Shown: piece after piece, positions 15,408-22,044 of the stretch
Layout of the letters: each line of letters begins with the position of its first letter
Numbering within the stretch: the stretch's first letter is position 1
DNA from: Mollicutes bacterium
GTDB taxonomy: Bacteria; Bacillota_I; Bacilli_A; RF39; UBA660
Length of the DNA stretch: 24,507 nt
Assembly: GCA_012841465.1 (NCBI GenBank)
Contig: DUUS01000027.1
Span: 1 to 24,507, forward strand
Reading direction: 5' to 3'
Position numbers and translations under genes: made by a program
Notes under the pieces: generated by a model
What the model was told of the DNA's origin: nothing
The model's database searches: none
Seen by the model: the letters and a program-made list of their open reading frames with translations, nothing else

Positions 15408-16214
15408 ATGAATTTAGCTAAAATATTTTTACAATTAGCAGATCCTATAGCATCATCGTACGTAGTCAGTGGCTCTATAATGTGGAAATTTGATGCAATG
15501 TTATATGTTGATTTAGCTAGTTTAGGTTATAAAATAAACAAAGAAAAATTATCAGAGATATACCATTTGATAATTGATATGGAAAAAGGAAAAGTTGATC
15601 CTTTATTACTTCCTATTACTAACCTTGTTTTTTCAGTTATGGTTATGTTTAGATATTATAGATATAAACGAGCTGAAGACTTTGATATAGTAATGTCATT
15701 TTTAAAAGATTATGACTGTATAGAACTCATGAATGCAGAAGAAACAAGAGAATTTCAAAAAAATCCTACATATCGCACAGCACTTAAAATAAGTAAAAGA
15801 AAAAAACCAAAAACTAAAGCAGTTGTAAACGAAAAAGAAATTGAAGAAATAGACAATGCTCTAATTGAAAGTGTTAAAAGAAGATTTATCTCTCACTTTG
15901 AAAATGAAAAAGAAACATCAATCACTTATTACGAGGAAGAAGACCGCATTGTAATAATTGATATAGATGGATATATTAATGAATTATCTTTTGAAGAAAA
16001 ACTATATGAAATAAAAAGATTATTAAAAATATATATTCCGATGTTAAATATAAATTTTCCATTTGATAATATGGATGTAATGTTACTTAATGACAAAGAA
16101 GAAGTTCATTTTACTACTTTAAATAAATCCGACTTTAAAGAAGACATAAATTATTTAAGTCAGGAAGAATTAATTACTAAAGATGAAAAAACATTGAAAT
16201 TAACAAATATCTAA
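15408..16214 (+). CDS. Unrecognised membrane-associated protein, tandem family copy 1
   Basis: A 268-residue protein of no family I know. It has a hydrophobic N-terminal segment (about 8-25) ending in SGSIMWKFD. A conserved block follows (YVDLASLGYKINKEKLSEIYHL), and a second hydrophobic segment sits at about 62-82 (VDPLLLPITNLVFSVMVMF). A basic linker rich in Lys is at about 128-145. The C-terminal domain (about 160-245) is marked by KRRFISH, ETSITY, EEEDRIVIIDIDGYINEL and EIKRLLKIYIPMLNIN. The next gene matches it over its whole length, roughly half of residues identical by eye; the third matches more weakly. It starts 57 bases after the coupling-protein gene and has its own TATAAT and RBS. 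Position suggests a T4SS-linked cargo, accessory or unrelated neighbour family; the sequence gives no direct clue to activity. Confidence 0.6.
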   Translation: MNLAKIFLQLADPIASSYVVSGSIMWKFDAMLYVDLASLGYKINKEKLSEIYHLIIDMEKGKVDPLLLPITNLVFSVMVMFRYYRYKRAEDFDIVMSFLKDYDCIELMNAEETREFQKNPTYRTALKISKRKKPKTKAVVNEKEIEEIDNALIESVKRRFISHFENEKETSITYYEEEDRIVIIDIDGYINELSFEEKLYEIKRLLKIYIPMLNINFPFDNMDVMLLNDKEEVHFTTLNKSDFKEDINYLSQEELITKDEKTLKLTNI

Positions 16215-16232
16215 ATTCACAGGAGGTTTATT

Positions 16233-17036
16233 ATGGATTTAAAAAATTTAATCATTTCAGTATCAGCTGCTTATGCCACATCATACTTTTTTAGTGGATA
16301 TATGATGTGGAGATTTGATGAGACTTTATATGTAGATTTAGCTGATTTAGGCTATAAAATAAAAAAAGATAAATTATCAGATATCTACCACTTAATCAGT
16401 AATACTGATAAAGGAAAAGTTGATCCTTTATTACTACCAATTACTAACATTATATTTTCAAGCTTGGTTATGAATAATTATGCAAGTTTAAAACAGACTA
16501 AAAACCTTGATTTAGTAATTTATTTTTTAAAAGAAAATAATTGTATTATGCCATTTACGCCTGAAGAATTAAAAGAATATGATAAGAATCCGACTTATCA
16601 CACTGCTCTTAGAATAAGTAAAAGAAAAAACTCTAAAAAAAAGATAACAAATGTCGTTATAGAAGATTTAACTGAAAGAGTTAAAAGAAGATTTATATCT
16701 CATACTGAAGAAGATAAAGAGACTTCTATAACTTATTTAGAGGAAGAAGACCGCATAGTAGTATTATATATAGATGGATATATTAATGAATTAGATTTTG
16801 AACAAAAGTTATCTGAAATAAAAAGATTATTAAAAATATATATTCCAATATTAAATATAAATAAACATCCTGATAATTTAGAAATTATGTTTAAGAATCA
16901 AGATGGAAAAGAAGTTTATTTTACTACTTTAAATAAAGAAGATTTTAAAATAGATTATTATGAGCCACATGTAAACTATATAAAAGAAGAAGATTTACTT
17001 GAAAATACTTTAAAATATCAAGGGAGATTGATTTAA
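16233..17036 (+). CDS. Unrecognised membrane-associated protein, tandem family copy 2
   Basis: A 267-residue close paralogue of the preceding gene. It shares the N-terminal hydrophobic segment ending MMWRFD, the YVDLADLGYKIKKDKLSDIYHLI block, GKVDPLLLPITN, NPTYHTALRISKRK, VKRRFISH, EEEDRIVVLYIDGYINEL and the final HFTTLNK/YFTTLNK strand. The main differences are a shorter basic linker and a changed C-terminal tail. The 16-base leader TCTAAATTCACAGGAG (16210-16225) is identical to that of copy 1 and contains the stop codon of copy 1, so the duplication carried the upstream region. It is followed without a gap by copy 3 (stop 17034-17036, ATG 17037). No function is recognisable. Confidence 0.6.
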   Translation: MDLKNLIISVSAAYATSYFFSGYMMWRFDETLYVDLADLGYKIKKDKLSDIYHLISNTDKGKVDPLLLPITNIIFSSLVMNNYASLKQTKNLDLVIYFLKENNCIMPFTPEELKEYDKNPTYHTALRISKRKNSKKKITNVVIEDLTERVKRRFISHTEEDKETSITYLEEEDRIVVLYIDGYINELDFEQKLSEIKRLLKIYIPILNINKHPDNLEIMFKNQDGKEVYFTTLNKEDFKIDYYEPHVNYIKEEDLLENTLKYQGRLI

Positions 17037-17954
17037 ATGGATATTATATCATTAATGTTATTAAGTTATCCTTTAACTGCTTTTATAGTAATAACAACAA
17101 TGAGAAAAGTTGTTAAGATACTTGCTGATAATGGATATAAAATATCAGATATTAAAGAAAATGATGATGTCGGAGAAACTTCATTTGAATTGAGTCTCCT
17201 ATACATACCAGGCGTTAATCTGGGTTATGCTTCTGTTTTATGTATCGATATGTTATCTAATACGGATTATCTTATAGATTACTTAACTATAACTGGAACT
17301 ATAACTAAATTTAATGATATTGAAGAATTAGTTTATAATATGAATCCAACAACATCCACAGCTATGAAATTAAATATGGATGATAATTATGTGAATCGAA
17401 TGTTTGCAGAAATTGCTCTAGAAACACTTAAACCAAAGAATGATTTAAATTTTAATTATATACATAACGGTGAAGAGGTTAATATTAATTATGATATTGA
17501 TAGTAATGATAATATCTTTATTAAAAAAGGTGATGTAAACCTTTCTGTGAGAAAACAAAAAGAAATTATAAACAACATTAGAAACAAAAGATTCATTACT
17601 TATAATAAAGATGGAAGTAATGCTTATATAACTTTTTTAGAGGAAAATGAAAATATTATCATTACTGATATTGATGGATATTTACTCAGTTTAAATAACA
17701 ATGAATTAATGGAAGAAATAATAAGTATAATTAAAGAAAAGTTATTAATAATAAGTCCTCGATTTAAAGAAGAAGAAGTAAAAGTATTTTTAGAAAACTC
17801 TTCTAAAATAACTTTAATCGGAAATATACCCTTTAATGATTTAAAACCAAATGAGAATCAGGTAGATATTATTTATTATAAAGATCCAAGATCACTTTCA
17901 AGAGAATTAACAATGCCTAAGGTATTAAAGAAAGTAAGAAAAGATATTATCTAG
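17037..17954 (+). CDS. Unrecognised membrane-associated protein, divergent tandem family copy 3
   Basis: A 305-residue protein starting directly after the stop of copy 2, with GGGAG in the end of that gene as ribosome binding site. It keeps the layout of copies 1 and 2: an N-terminal hydrophobic segment (about 4-22), LADNGYKISDIKEND, a second hydrophobic segment (about 55-72), NPTTSTAMKLN in place of NPTYRTALKIS, and RFITYNKDGSNAYITFLEENENIIITDIDGYL in place of the RFISH/DIDGYINEL block. Similarity is weak in sequence but regular in order, so I read it as an older, diverged family member with an insertion of about 35 residues in the middle. A terminator follows at once, so the three genes likely form one transcript. 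Function is unknown. Confidence 0.55.
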   Translation: MDIISLMLLSYPLTAFIVITTMRKVVKILADNGYKISDIKENDDVGETSFELSLLYIPGVNLGYASVLCIDMLSNTDYLIDYLTITGTITKFNDIEELVYNMNPTTSTAMKLNMDDNYVNRMFAEIALETLKPKNDLNFNYIHNGEEVNINYDIDSNDNIFIKKGDVNLSVRKQKEIINNIRNKRFITYNKDGSNAYITFLEENENIIITDIDGYLLSLNNNELMEEIISIIKEKLLIISPRFKEEEVKVFLENSSKITLIGNIPFNDLKPNENQVDIIYYKDPRSLSRELTMPKVLKKVRKDII

Positions 17955-17983
17955 ACCGTTTTATTTAATAAAATGGTTTTTTT
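17955..17983 (+). terminator. Intrinsic terminator after the three-gene tandem family
   Basis: ACCGTTTTA (17955-17963) pairs with TAAAATGGT (17969-17977) through one G-U pair, with a 5-base loop, followed by a T run to 17983. It begins one base after the stop codon of the third paralogue and separates this transcript from sepF. Confidence 0.75.
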
Positions 17984-18043
17984 ATCACTTAAACCATCTT
18001 TTAAACTTCAAACTATTGATTAAACCTAAAGCTTTTGATAAAC

Positions 18044-18066
18044 TATAATTAGGTATGATAAGGAGG
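18044..18066 (+). promoter_or_regulatory. Possible -10 box and strong RBS of sepF
   Basis: TATAAT at 18044-18049 and TATGAT near 18054-18059 lie before a strong AAGGAGG (18060-18066). No convincing -35 stands 17 bases upstream of either; TTGATT and TTGATA occur nearby at other spacings. Because a terminator precedes it, a promoter is expected in this gap. Confidence 0.4.
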
Positions 18067-18072
18067 ATTTAA

Positions 18073-18474
18073 ATGGCATTTAGTTTTAAAAATATGTTTG
18101 GTAGTGACGATGAAATTGATGTTGATGGAGCTGAAGAAGAGTTTTATTTAAAATCAGATAATAATGAAGATGATTTAAATGGAAATAAAATGATATTAAT
18201 TGAGCCTCGTGCTTATTCAGAAAGTCAAACCATTGCTGATCATTTAAAGAAAAGAAATAGTGTCGTCGTAAATCTTAAAAGAGTTACATCTGATCAAGCT
18301 AAACGAATTATTGACTTTTTAACCGGAACCCTTTATGCTATAGGTGGAGATTTACAAAAACTGGGAACTGGAATTTATCTTTGTACACCTAAGAATGTAA
18401 GTGTACAAGGTAAGATGTCAGATGCAGAAGATAATAAAAATAAAACAAAAATTGAAGACGAAATAGATTTTTAA
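18073..18474 (+). CDS. sepF: Cell division protein SepF
   Basis: A 133-residue protein. It has a short N-terminal amphipathic, membrane-binding helix (MAFSFKNMFG), an acidic linker (about 15-38), then the SepF core at about 40-115: MILIEPRAYSESQTIADHLK, SVVVNLKRVTSDQAKRIIDFLTG, LYAIGGDLQKLGTGIYLCTP. These blocks are diagnostic. SepF polymerises into rings that anchor FtsZ to the membrane and support septum formation. The start follows AAGGAGG by 6 bases. divIVA follows 23 bases downstream, so the two are probably cotranscribed, as in the ylm/divIVA region of other Firmicutes, but the ylmG and ylmH genes that often lie between them are absent. A very safe call. Confidence 0.95.
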   Translation: MAFSFKNMFGSDDEIDVDGAEEEFYLKSDNNEDDLNGNKMILIEPRAYSESQTIADHLKKRNSVVVNLKRVTSDQAKRIIDFLTGTLYAIGGDLQKLGTGIYLCTPKNVSVQGKMSDAEDNKNKTKIEDEIDF

Positions 18475-18497
18475 TTTAATCTCTTTGAGGTGAGAGT

Positions 18498-18926
18498 ATG
18501 AAAAAATTTAGCACAGGTATTACTGGCTATAGAAAAGAAGAAGTAAATAAGTTTGTTGATGATGTTATCAAAGAAGTTGAATCAATGATTAATGATTTAA
18601 GAGCTAAAGATAAAGAAATAAATGAACTTAAGAAAAATTTAGAACATTATAAAAATTTAGAACAAACTTTTAATCGTGCTATTTTGGTAGCTGAAGAAGC
18701 TTCTAGTCAAATTAGAAGAATGGCTCGTGATGAAAGTAAAACTGTAATAGATGATGCTAAGAAGAATGCTTCTAGAATAGTAAATGATGCTCTTATGCAA
18801 GCTGAAAAAACTCAAGGAGAAGTTATTCAATTAAAAAGAAATATAAATGTATTTAAAAGAAGATTAAGAGCAATTATAGAAGCTCAACTTGAATTTGTTG
18901 ATGATATAGATCATTTAGACATTTGA
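18498..18926 (+). CDS. divIVA: DivIVA-family polar/septal coiled-coil protein
   Basis: A 142-residue protein. The N-terminus FSTGITGYRKEEVNKFVDDV matches the DivIVA membrane-curvature-binding domain, including the GYR/K-EVN-F-D pattern. It is followed by a coiled coil from about residue 25 to 130 with a short break near 60. DivIVA collects at negatively curved membrane such as septa and poles and recruits division or sporulation partners. GAGGTGAG provides the ribosome binding site. The stop codon (18924-18926) lies within the 5' arm of a terminator hairpin. Downstream genes are on the opposite strand. At 142 residues it is on the short side for the family, and a GpsB- or DivIVA-like variant cannot be excluded, but the context beside sepF supports DivIVA. 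Confidence 0.9.
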   Translation: MKKFSTGITGYRKEEVNKFVDDVIKEVESMINDLRAKDKEINELKKNLEHYKNLEQTFNRAILVAEEASSQIRRMARDESKTVIDDAKKNASRIVNDALMQAEKTQGEVIQLKRNINVFKRRLRAIIEAQLEFVDDIDHLDI

Positions 18927-18951
18927 AAAAGACTTACATAAAGTCTTTTTC
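18925..18951. terminator. Bidirectional terminator shared by divIVA and the XRE regulator
   Basis: A perfect 11-bp inverted repeat, GAAAAAGACTT (18925-18935) and AAGTCTTTTTC (18941-18951), with a 5-base loop. The outer part of the stem gives A5/T5 runs, so it can end transcription from both sides. It contains part of the divIVA stop codon and the whole stop codon of the convergent regulator (18934-18936). Confidence 0.75.
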
Positions 18952-19218
18952 ATTTATTCCCATTTTTCTTAATTCTTCTGAAATATCTTCTTTTACAAAT
19001 AATTCAAGAGGTATATCTAAAGCTTGCGCAAAAGTATACAAAACTGCAAGACTAAATCCTTGTTTAGTTCTTGGACTTTCTATATTACCAATTAATCCTC
19101 TAGAGTAAAGTGTAAGTTCTGCAAGTTGTTCTTGAGTCAGTTTTCGATATTTTCTAAAGAATTTAATTCTCTTAGATATAAATTCATATATTTCATCGGG
19201 ATTTTGTAGATTTCTCAT
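18934..19218 (-). CDS. XRE-family helix-turn-helix transcriptional regulator
   Basis: A 94-residue protein with an HTH_3/XRE DNA-binding domain at about residues 14-70. RIKFFRKYRKLTQEQLAELTLYSRGLIGNIE is the classical helix-turn-helix run, and YTFAQALDIPLELF is the closing helix of the Cro/CI fold. A short acidic C-terminal tail (EDISEELRKMGINEKDFM) has no effector domain. An AGGTGAG site precedes the ATG. It lies 63 bases downstream of sigK on the same strand with no terminator between, so it may be cotranscribed with sigK. It is convergent with divIVA and shares its terminator. The target is unknown; direct repeats of the type ATAAACTRA upstream (minus strand, 19233-19272) are candidate operators. 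Confidence 0.85.
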   Translation of the reverse strand: MRNLQNPDEIYEFISKRIKFFRKYRKLTQEQLAELTLYSRGLIGNIESPRTKQGFSLAVLYTFAQALDIPLELFVKEDISEELRKMGINEKDFM

Positions 19219-19281
19219 TTTCTCACCTAGGATTAGTTTATCAGTTAAATGGCGAAGATTTGTTCAGTTTATTATGAGAAA

Positions 19282-19977
19282 CTATAGAGTTTTTTTATTT
19301 CTGATAAATTCTCTTAATATTTTAGTAATAGCTCTTTTTTCAATTCTTGATACATAACTTCTAGAAATACCTAACTCCTTAGCAATCTTTTTTTGAGTTA
19401 ATTGTTTATTATTGTAAAGACCATATCTTTTAATAACTATTTCTTTTTCTCTGGGAGAGAGTATTTCAATATATTTATATAATAGCTCTACATTATGTTT
19501 TTGATTTAATTCTTCGATAATATCTATATTATCACTTTTTAAAACTTCAATTAAACTAATATCATTACCATCTTTATCAGTTCCAATAGAATCATTTAAA
19601 CTAATATTATTAGTATGTTTTTTATTACTTCGATAATGCATTAAAATTTCATTTTCAATACATCTTGCTGTATAAGTAGTAATTCTAGTATTTCGACTTT
19701 GTTTATAAGAATCAATTCCTTTAACTAAACCAATCGTACCTATACTAATTAAATCATCAGTATCATAATCTCTGCTTTCATATTTTTTAACAATGTGAGC
19801 AACTAACCTAAGGTTATGTTCAATAAGTTTATTTCTAGACTCCTTATCACCTTTAAGCATATTTTCAATACATTTTTCTTCTTCATCTCTAGGAAGAGGT
19901 TCTGGAAATACATTAATTGAATAAGCACCAGTAAAGAATGCTAGACTCTTTAAAATAGAAACTAAATAAAATAACAT
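19282..19977 (-). CDS. sigK: Sporulation sigma factor K with pro-sequence
   Basis: A 231-residue protein with the order typical of pro-sigma-K: a hydrophobic N-terminal pro-sequence (MLFYLVSILKSLAFFTGAY), then NVFPEPL, then region 2 (NKLIEHNLRLVAHIVKKYE, DLISIGTIGLVKGIDSY, ITTYTARCIENEILMHYR) and region 4 (LSPREKEIVIKRYGL, QKKIAKELGISRSYVSRIEKRA). SigK directs late mother-cell gene expression in endospore formation after membrane-linked cleavage of the pro-sequence. The gene is uninterrupted, so no skin-type element is present. Start ATG at 19975-19977 follows GGTGATG. It is convergent to the division genes and stands alone upstream of a small XRE gene. Presence of an intact sigK is the best sign that the organism forms spores or recently descends from a spore-former. 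Confidence 0.92.
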   Translation of the reverse strand: MLFYLVSILKSLAFFTGAYSINVFPEPLPRDEEEKCIENMLKGDKESRNKLIEHNLRLVAHIVKKYESRDYDTDDLISIGTIGLVKGIDSYKQSRNTRITTYTARCIENEILMHYRSNKKHTNNISLNDSIGTDKDGNDISLIEVLKSDNIDIIEELNQKHNVELLYKYIEILSPREKEIVIKRYGLYNNKQLTQKKIAKELGISRSYVSRIEKRAITKILREFIRNKKTL

Positions 19978-19992
19978 TTACATCACCAATAA

Positions 19993-20028
19993 ATTATATG
20001 CGAGAGTAGTAACAATAAACTATAACAA
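19993..20028 (-). promoter_or_regulatory. Candidate sigK promoter with sigma-E/K-like -10
   Basis: On the minus strand CATATAAT (19993-20000) matches the mother-cell -10 pattern CATACAAT at 7 of 8 positions and lies 15 bases before the sigK start. The upstream sequence has GTTATAGTTTATTG as a rough -35 area, but spacing to the sigma-E consensus is not ideal. CATATAAT also contains TATAAT, so a sigma-A promoter cannot be ruled out. Confidence 0.35.
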
Positions 20029-20249
20029 ATTAGATAGAATACTCAAAGACAAAAGTTCCCAAAACCCGAAGTAAAAATAAGTAAAAAGGAAAAGTGTAAA
20101 TTTCCCTAAAATAATTTTTTTATCTCTGACTCTTTAAAAAATAATATATTAACAAAACACTCCGATGAAAGTTAACAAAACACTCCGATAGTTTTAATAT
20201 AACTTGATTTTATACTCGATTTAACTTATCTTATTATTAGGATTAGTAC
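20029..20249. other. Non-coding stretch upstream of the ATPase remnant
   Basis: About 220 AT-rich bases with stops in all frames and no RNA gene I can recognise. It holds the 18-bp direct repeat listed separately and a run of seven T at about 20114-20120. With the repeat and the adjacent pseudogene it looks like residue of past mobile-element insertion rather than a conserved regulatory region, but this is inference. Confidence 0.4.
20149..20189. repeat. 18-bp direct repeat with 23-bp period, possible IS end
   Basis: TTAACAAAACACTCCGAT occurs at 20149-20166 and again at 20172-20189, identical at all 18 positions, separated by 5 bases. Paired short repeats of this kind are known at the ends of IS21-type elements, but no transposase is in the window. 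It could equally be a tandem operator. The proposed IS origin is inference. Confidence 0.6.
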
Positions 20250-20538
20250 ATGAAACCATATGTTAGAAGTATTGTTGATGATTTAATAGAAGAAAAAATT
20301 GAAATTATCGGCGGCGTTTATATTAAAGGAGTAAGGTGCTCTGGAAAAATAAGAACTGCAAAGGATTGGTGGATATGTAAAACACTACCGTGATCGAAGC
20401 GGTCTTGAGTGTGACCATGTAATCCACCTTCATAATGGAAAATTTGGTCTTGTTCAAACTAAACTTGGAACTACAGAAATTGAACAAGGTATAAAAAAAC
20501 TTAGAGAGATAAAGAAACTTCCAGTTTTTTATTTATAA
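20250..20538 (+). pseudogene. Remnant of an AAA-type ATPase with DUF4143 C-terminus
   Basis: The N-terminal reading starts at ATG 20250 and gives YVRSIVDDLIEEKIEIIGGV, then YIKGVRCSGKIRTAK, and ends at TGA 20391-20393. It matches the start and P-loop area of AAA ATPases that end in DUF4143 (usual form: I-E-G-P-K-W-C-G-K-T). In the +1 frame, from about 20371 to the stop at 20536, the sequence reads YVKHYRDRSGLECDHVIHL, then NGKFGLVQTKLG, the typical C-terminal block of the same family. The intact family is about 400 residues, so roughly 300 central residues have been lost and the ends joined out of frame near 20370. The P-loop Thr after GK is also changed to Ile. No function is expected. These ATPases are frequent accessory genes in gut Firmicutes. 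Confidence 0.75.
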
Positions 20539-20560
20539 TCATATAAACATTTGATATACT
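20532..20560 (+). promoter_or_regulatory. Candidate promoter of the yqeG-yqeH-mutL-miaA operon
   Basis: TTTATA (20532-20537) and TATACT (20555-20560) with a 17-base spacer precede the yqeG start by 19 bases; AAGGTGA at about 20569-20575 is the ribosome binding site. The -35 overlaps the end of the ATPase remnant. Match to consensus is moderate. Confidence 0.4.
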
Positions 20561-20579
20561 TAACTTAGAAGGTGATTCT

Positions 20580-21104
20580 ATGTTAAGTATATTTGTTCCT
20601 GATATTTATCAAAAAAGCATTCATGATATAAATTATAAAAAATTAAAAAACAATGGAATCAAATGTATTATCTTTGATCTTGATAATACAATTGCTCCTG
20701 TTAATGTTAAAAGTCCTAGTAAAAGAGTTAAGGATTTAATGGCTGAACTTGATGAAATGGGTTTTAAACTAATTATAATGTCTAATGCTACTAAAAAAAG
20801 AGTTGAGCCATTTAAAGATATTTTAGGGCTTGATTCATCTTATCTTTCTCTTAAGCCACTTAAGAGAAAATATAAAAAAATAATGAATATATATTCATTT
20901 AAAGATAGTGAAATAGCAGTTATTGGCGATCAATTACTAACTGATATTTTAGGTGCTAATAAAATGGGTTTTACTAGTATTTTAGTAAATCCAATTGGCA
21001 TCCTTGATTATGCTTTAACTAAAATAAATAGGTTTATTGAAAATACTATTTATAATCATTTAGAAAAAAAAGATTTACTTAAAAAAGGAGAATACTATGA
21101 TTAA
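20580..21104 (+). CDS. yqeG: YqeG-family HAD-IIIA phosphatase
   Basis: A 174-residue soluble protein. The HAD motif I, FDLDNT, has D33 (nucleophile) and D35. Motif II is IIMSNAT near 68-74, the motif III lysine lies in SLKPLKRKY, and motif IV is IGDQLLTDILGANKMGF. The N-terminal VPDIYQKSIHDINYKKLKNNGI is typical for YqeG and fits the usual length of about 170 residues. YqeG proteins are HAD-superfamily phosphatases, a relative of PGP phosphatase, found just before yqeH in Firmicutes. The stop lies inside the first codons of yqeH (8-base overlap), giving translational coupling. Exact substrate in this organism is not visible from sequence. Confidence 0.9.
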   Translation: MLSIFVPDIYQKSIHDINYKKLKNNGIKCIIFDLDNTIAPVNVKSPSKRVKDLMAELDEMGFKLIIMSNATKKRVEPFKDILGLDSSYLSLKPLKRKYKKIMNIYSFKDSEIAVIGDQLLTDILGANKMGFTSILVNPIGILDYALTKINRFIENTIYNHLEKKDLLKKGEYYD

Positions 21105-22044
21105 AATATGCTACGGTTGTGGAGTTAAACTGCAAAGTGAAAAAGAAGGTAAAGAAGGATATATTCCATTAAATAAAATAGAGAATAGTTCTTACTGCAA
21201 AAGATGTTTTCAGCTTATGCACTATGGTAAAACTACTATAGAAGATGTTCCTAAAGAAAATAAAACCATTATAAGTGCTGTTAATAATGCTAAAGAGTCA
21301 GCTGTTTTTTTAATTGATTTTTTAAACATAAACAATGAAGTAATAAATCTATTTAAACAAATAAAATGCCCTAAAGTACTGGTTATATCTAAAATAGATG
21401 CTCTTCCCTTTACTATAAAACAAAATAATTTAATTAATTTTATCAAAGAATATTATGAAATTAAAGATGATGTTAAAGTAGTAAGTTCGAATAAAAACAT
21501 TGGTCTTGATTCACTATTTAATTATCTTTATGATAAGAACTTTAAAACAGTATATATACTTGGTTTATCAAACAGTGGTAAAAGTACTTTAATAAATAAA
21601 ATAATAAAAAATTATAATATAAATAAAAATACTATAACTACAAGTAAAGTACCTAATACAACTAGAGAATTTATTAGAGTTAAAATTGATGATTATTTAA
21701 CTTTAATAGATACACCAGGTTTTGTAATCAACTCTCTTAATTATTTATATGAAAAAAAGATTAATGAAAAAATCTTCCAAATGAAAAAAAGCGAAATTTT
21801 AAAAATAGATAATCTATTTTTAAAGTTTCATGAAGATACAAATATAAATTTATATCTTCCTACTGTCGTAAATGTAAAAAAACATTTTAAAGAAGAAAAC
21901 TTTAATGAATCAATTGAAATTGAAAAAGATACTGATCTTGTAATAAAAGGTCTTGGTTTTATCTGTTTTAAAAATAAAAGTAATATAAGTATCTCTAATA
22001 TATCAAAAGACTTAATTGAACTAAGAAAGAGTGTTTTAAAATGA
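21097..22044 (+). CDS. yqeH: YqeH circularly permuted ribosome-assembly GTPase
   Basis: A 315-residue protein with an N-terminal treble-clef zinc finger (C5, C8, C34, C37). A circularly permuted GTPase domain follows: G4 SKID at 98-101 comes before G1 GLSNSGKST (156-164, K162) and G3 DTPG (205-208). The G4-G1-G3 order is the mark of YqeH/YlqF-type GTPases. The C-terminal part (about 215-315) would be the RNA/ribosome-binding region. YqeH is needed for 30S subunit assembly in Bacillus. At 315 residues it is about 50 shorter than the Bacillus protein, mainly at the C-terminus. It overlaps yqeG by 8 bases and mutL by 4, so it is in a tightly coupled operon. Very secure. Confidence 0.93.
   Translation: MIKICYGCGVKLQSEKEGKEGYIPLNKIENSSYCKRCFQLMHYGKTTIEDVPKENKTIISAVNNAKESAVFLIDFLNINNEVINLFKQIKCPKVLVISKIDALPFTIKQNNLINFIKEYYEIKDDVKVVSSNKNIGLDSLFNYLYDKNFKTVYILGLSNSGKSTLINKIIKNYNINKNTITTSKVPNTTREFIRVKIDDYLTLIDTPGFVINSLNYLYEKKINEKIFQMKKSEILKIDNLFLKFHEDTNINLYLPTVVNVKKHFKEENFNESIEIEKDTDLVIKGLGFICFKNKSNISISNISKDLIELRKSVLK

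Noticed and set aside
18923..19108. Plus-strand open frame opposite the XRE gene
   Set aside because: It is antisense to a clear helix-turn-helix gene, starts inside a terminator hairpin and shows no known domain.
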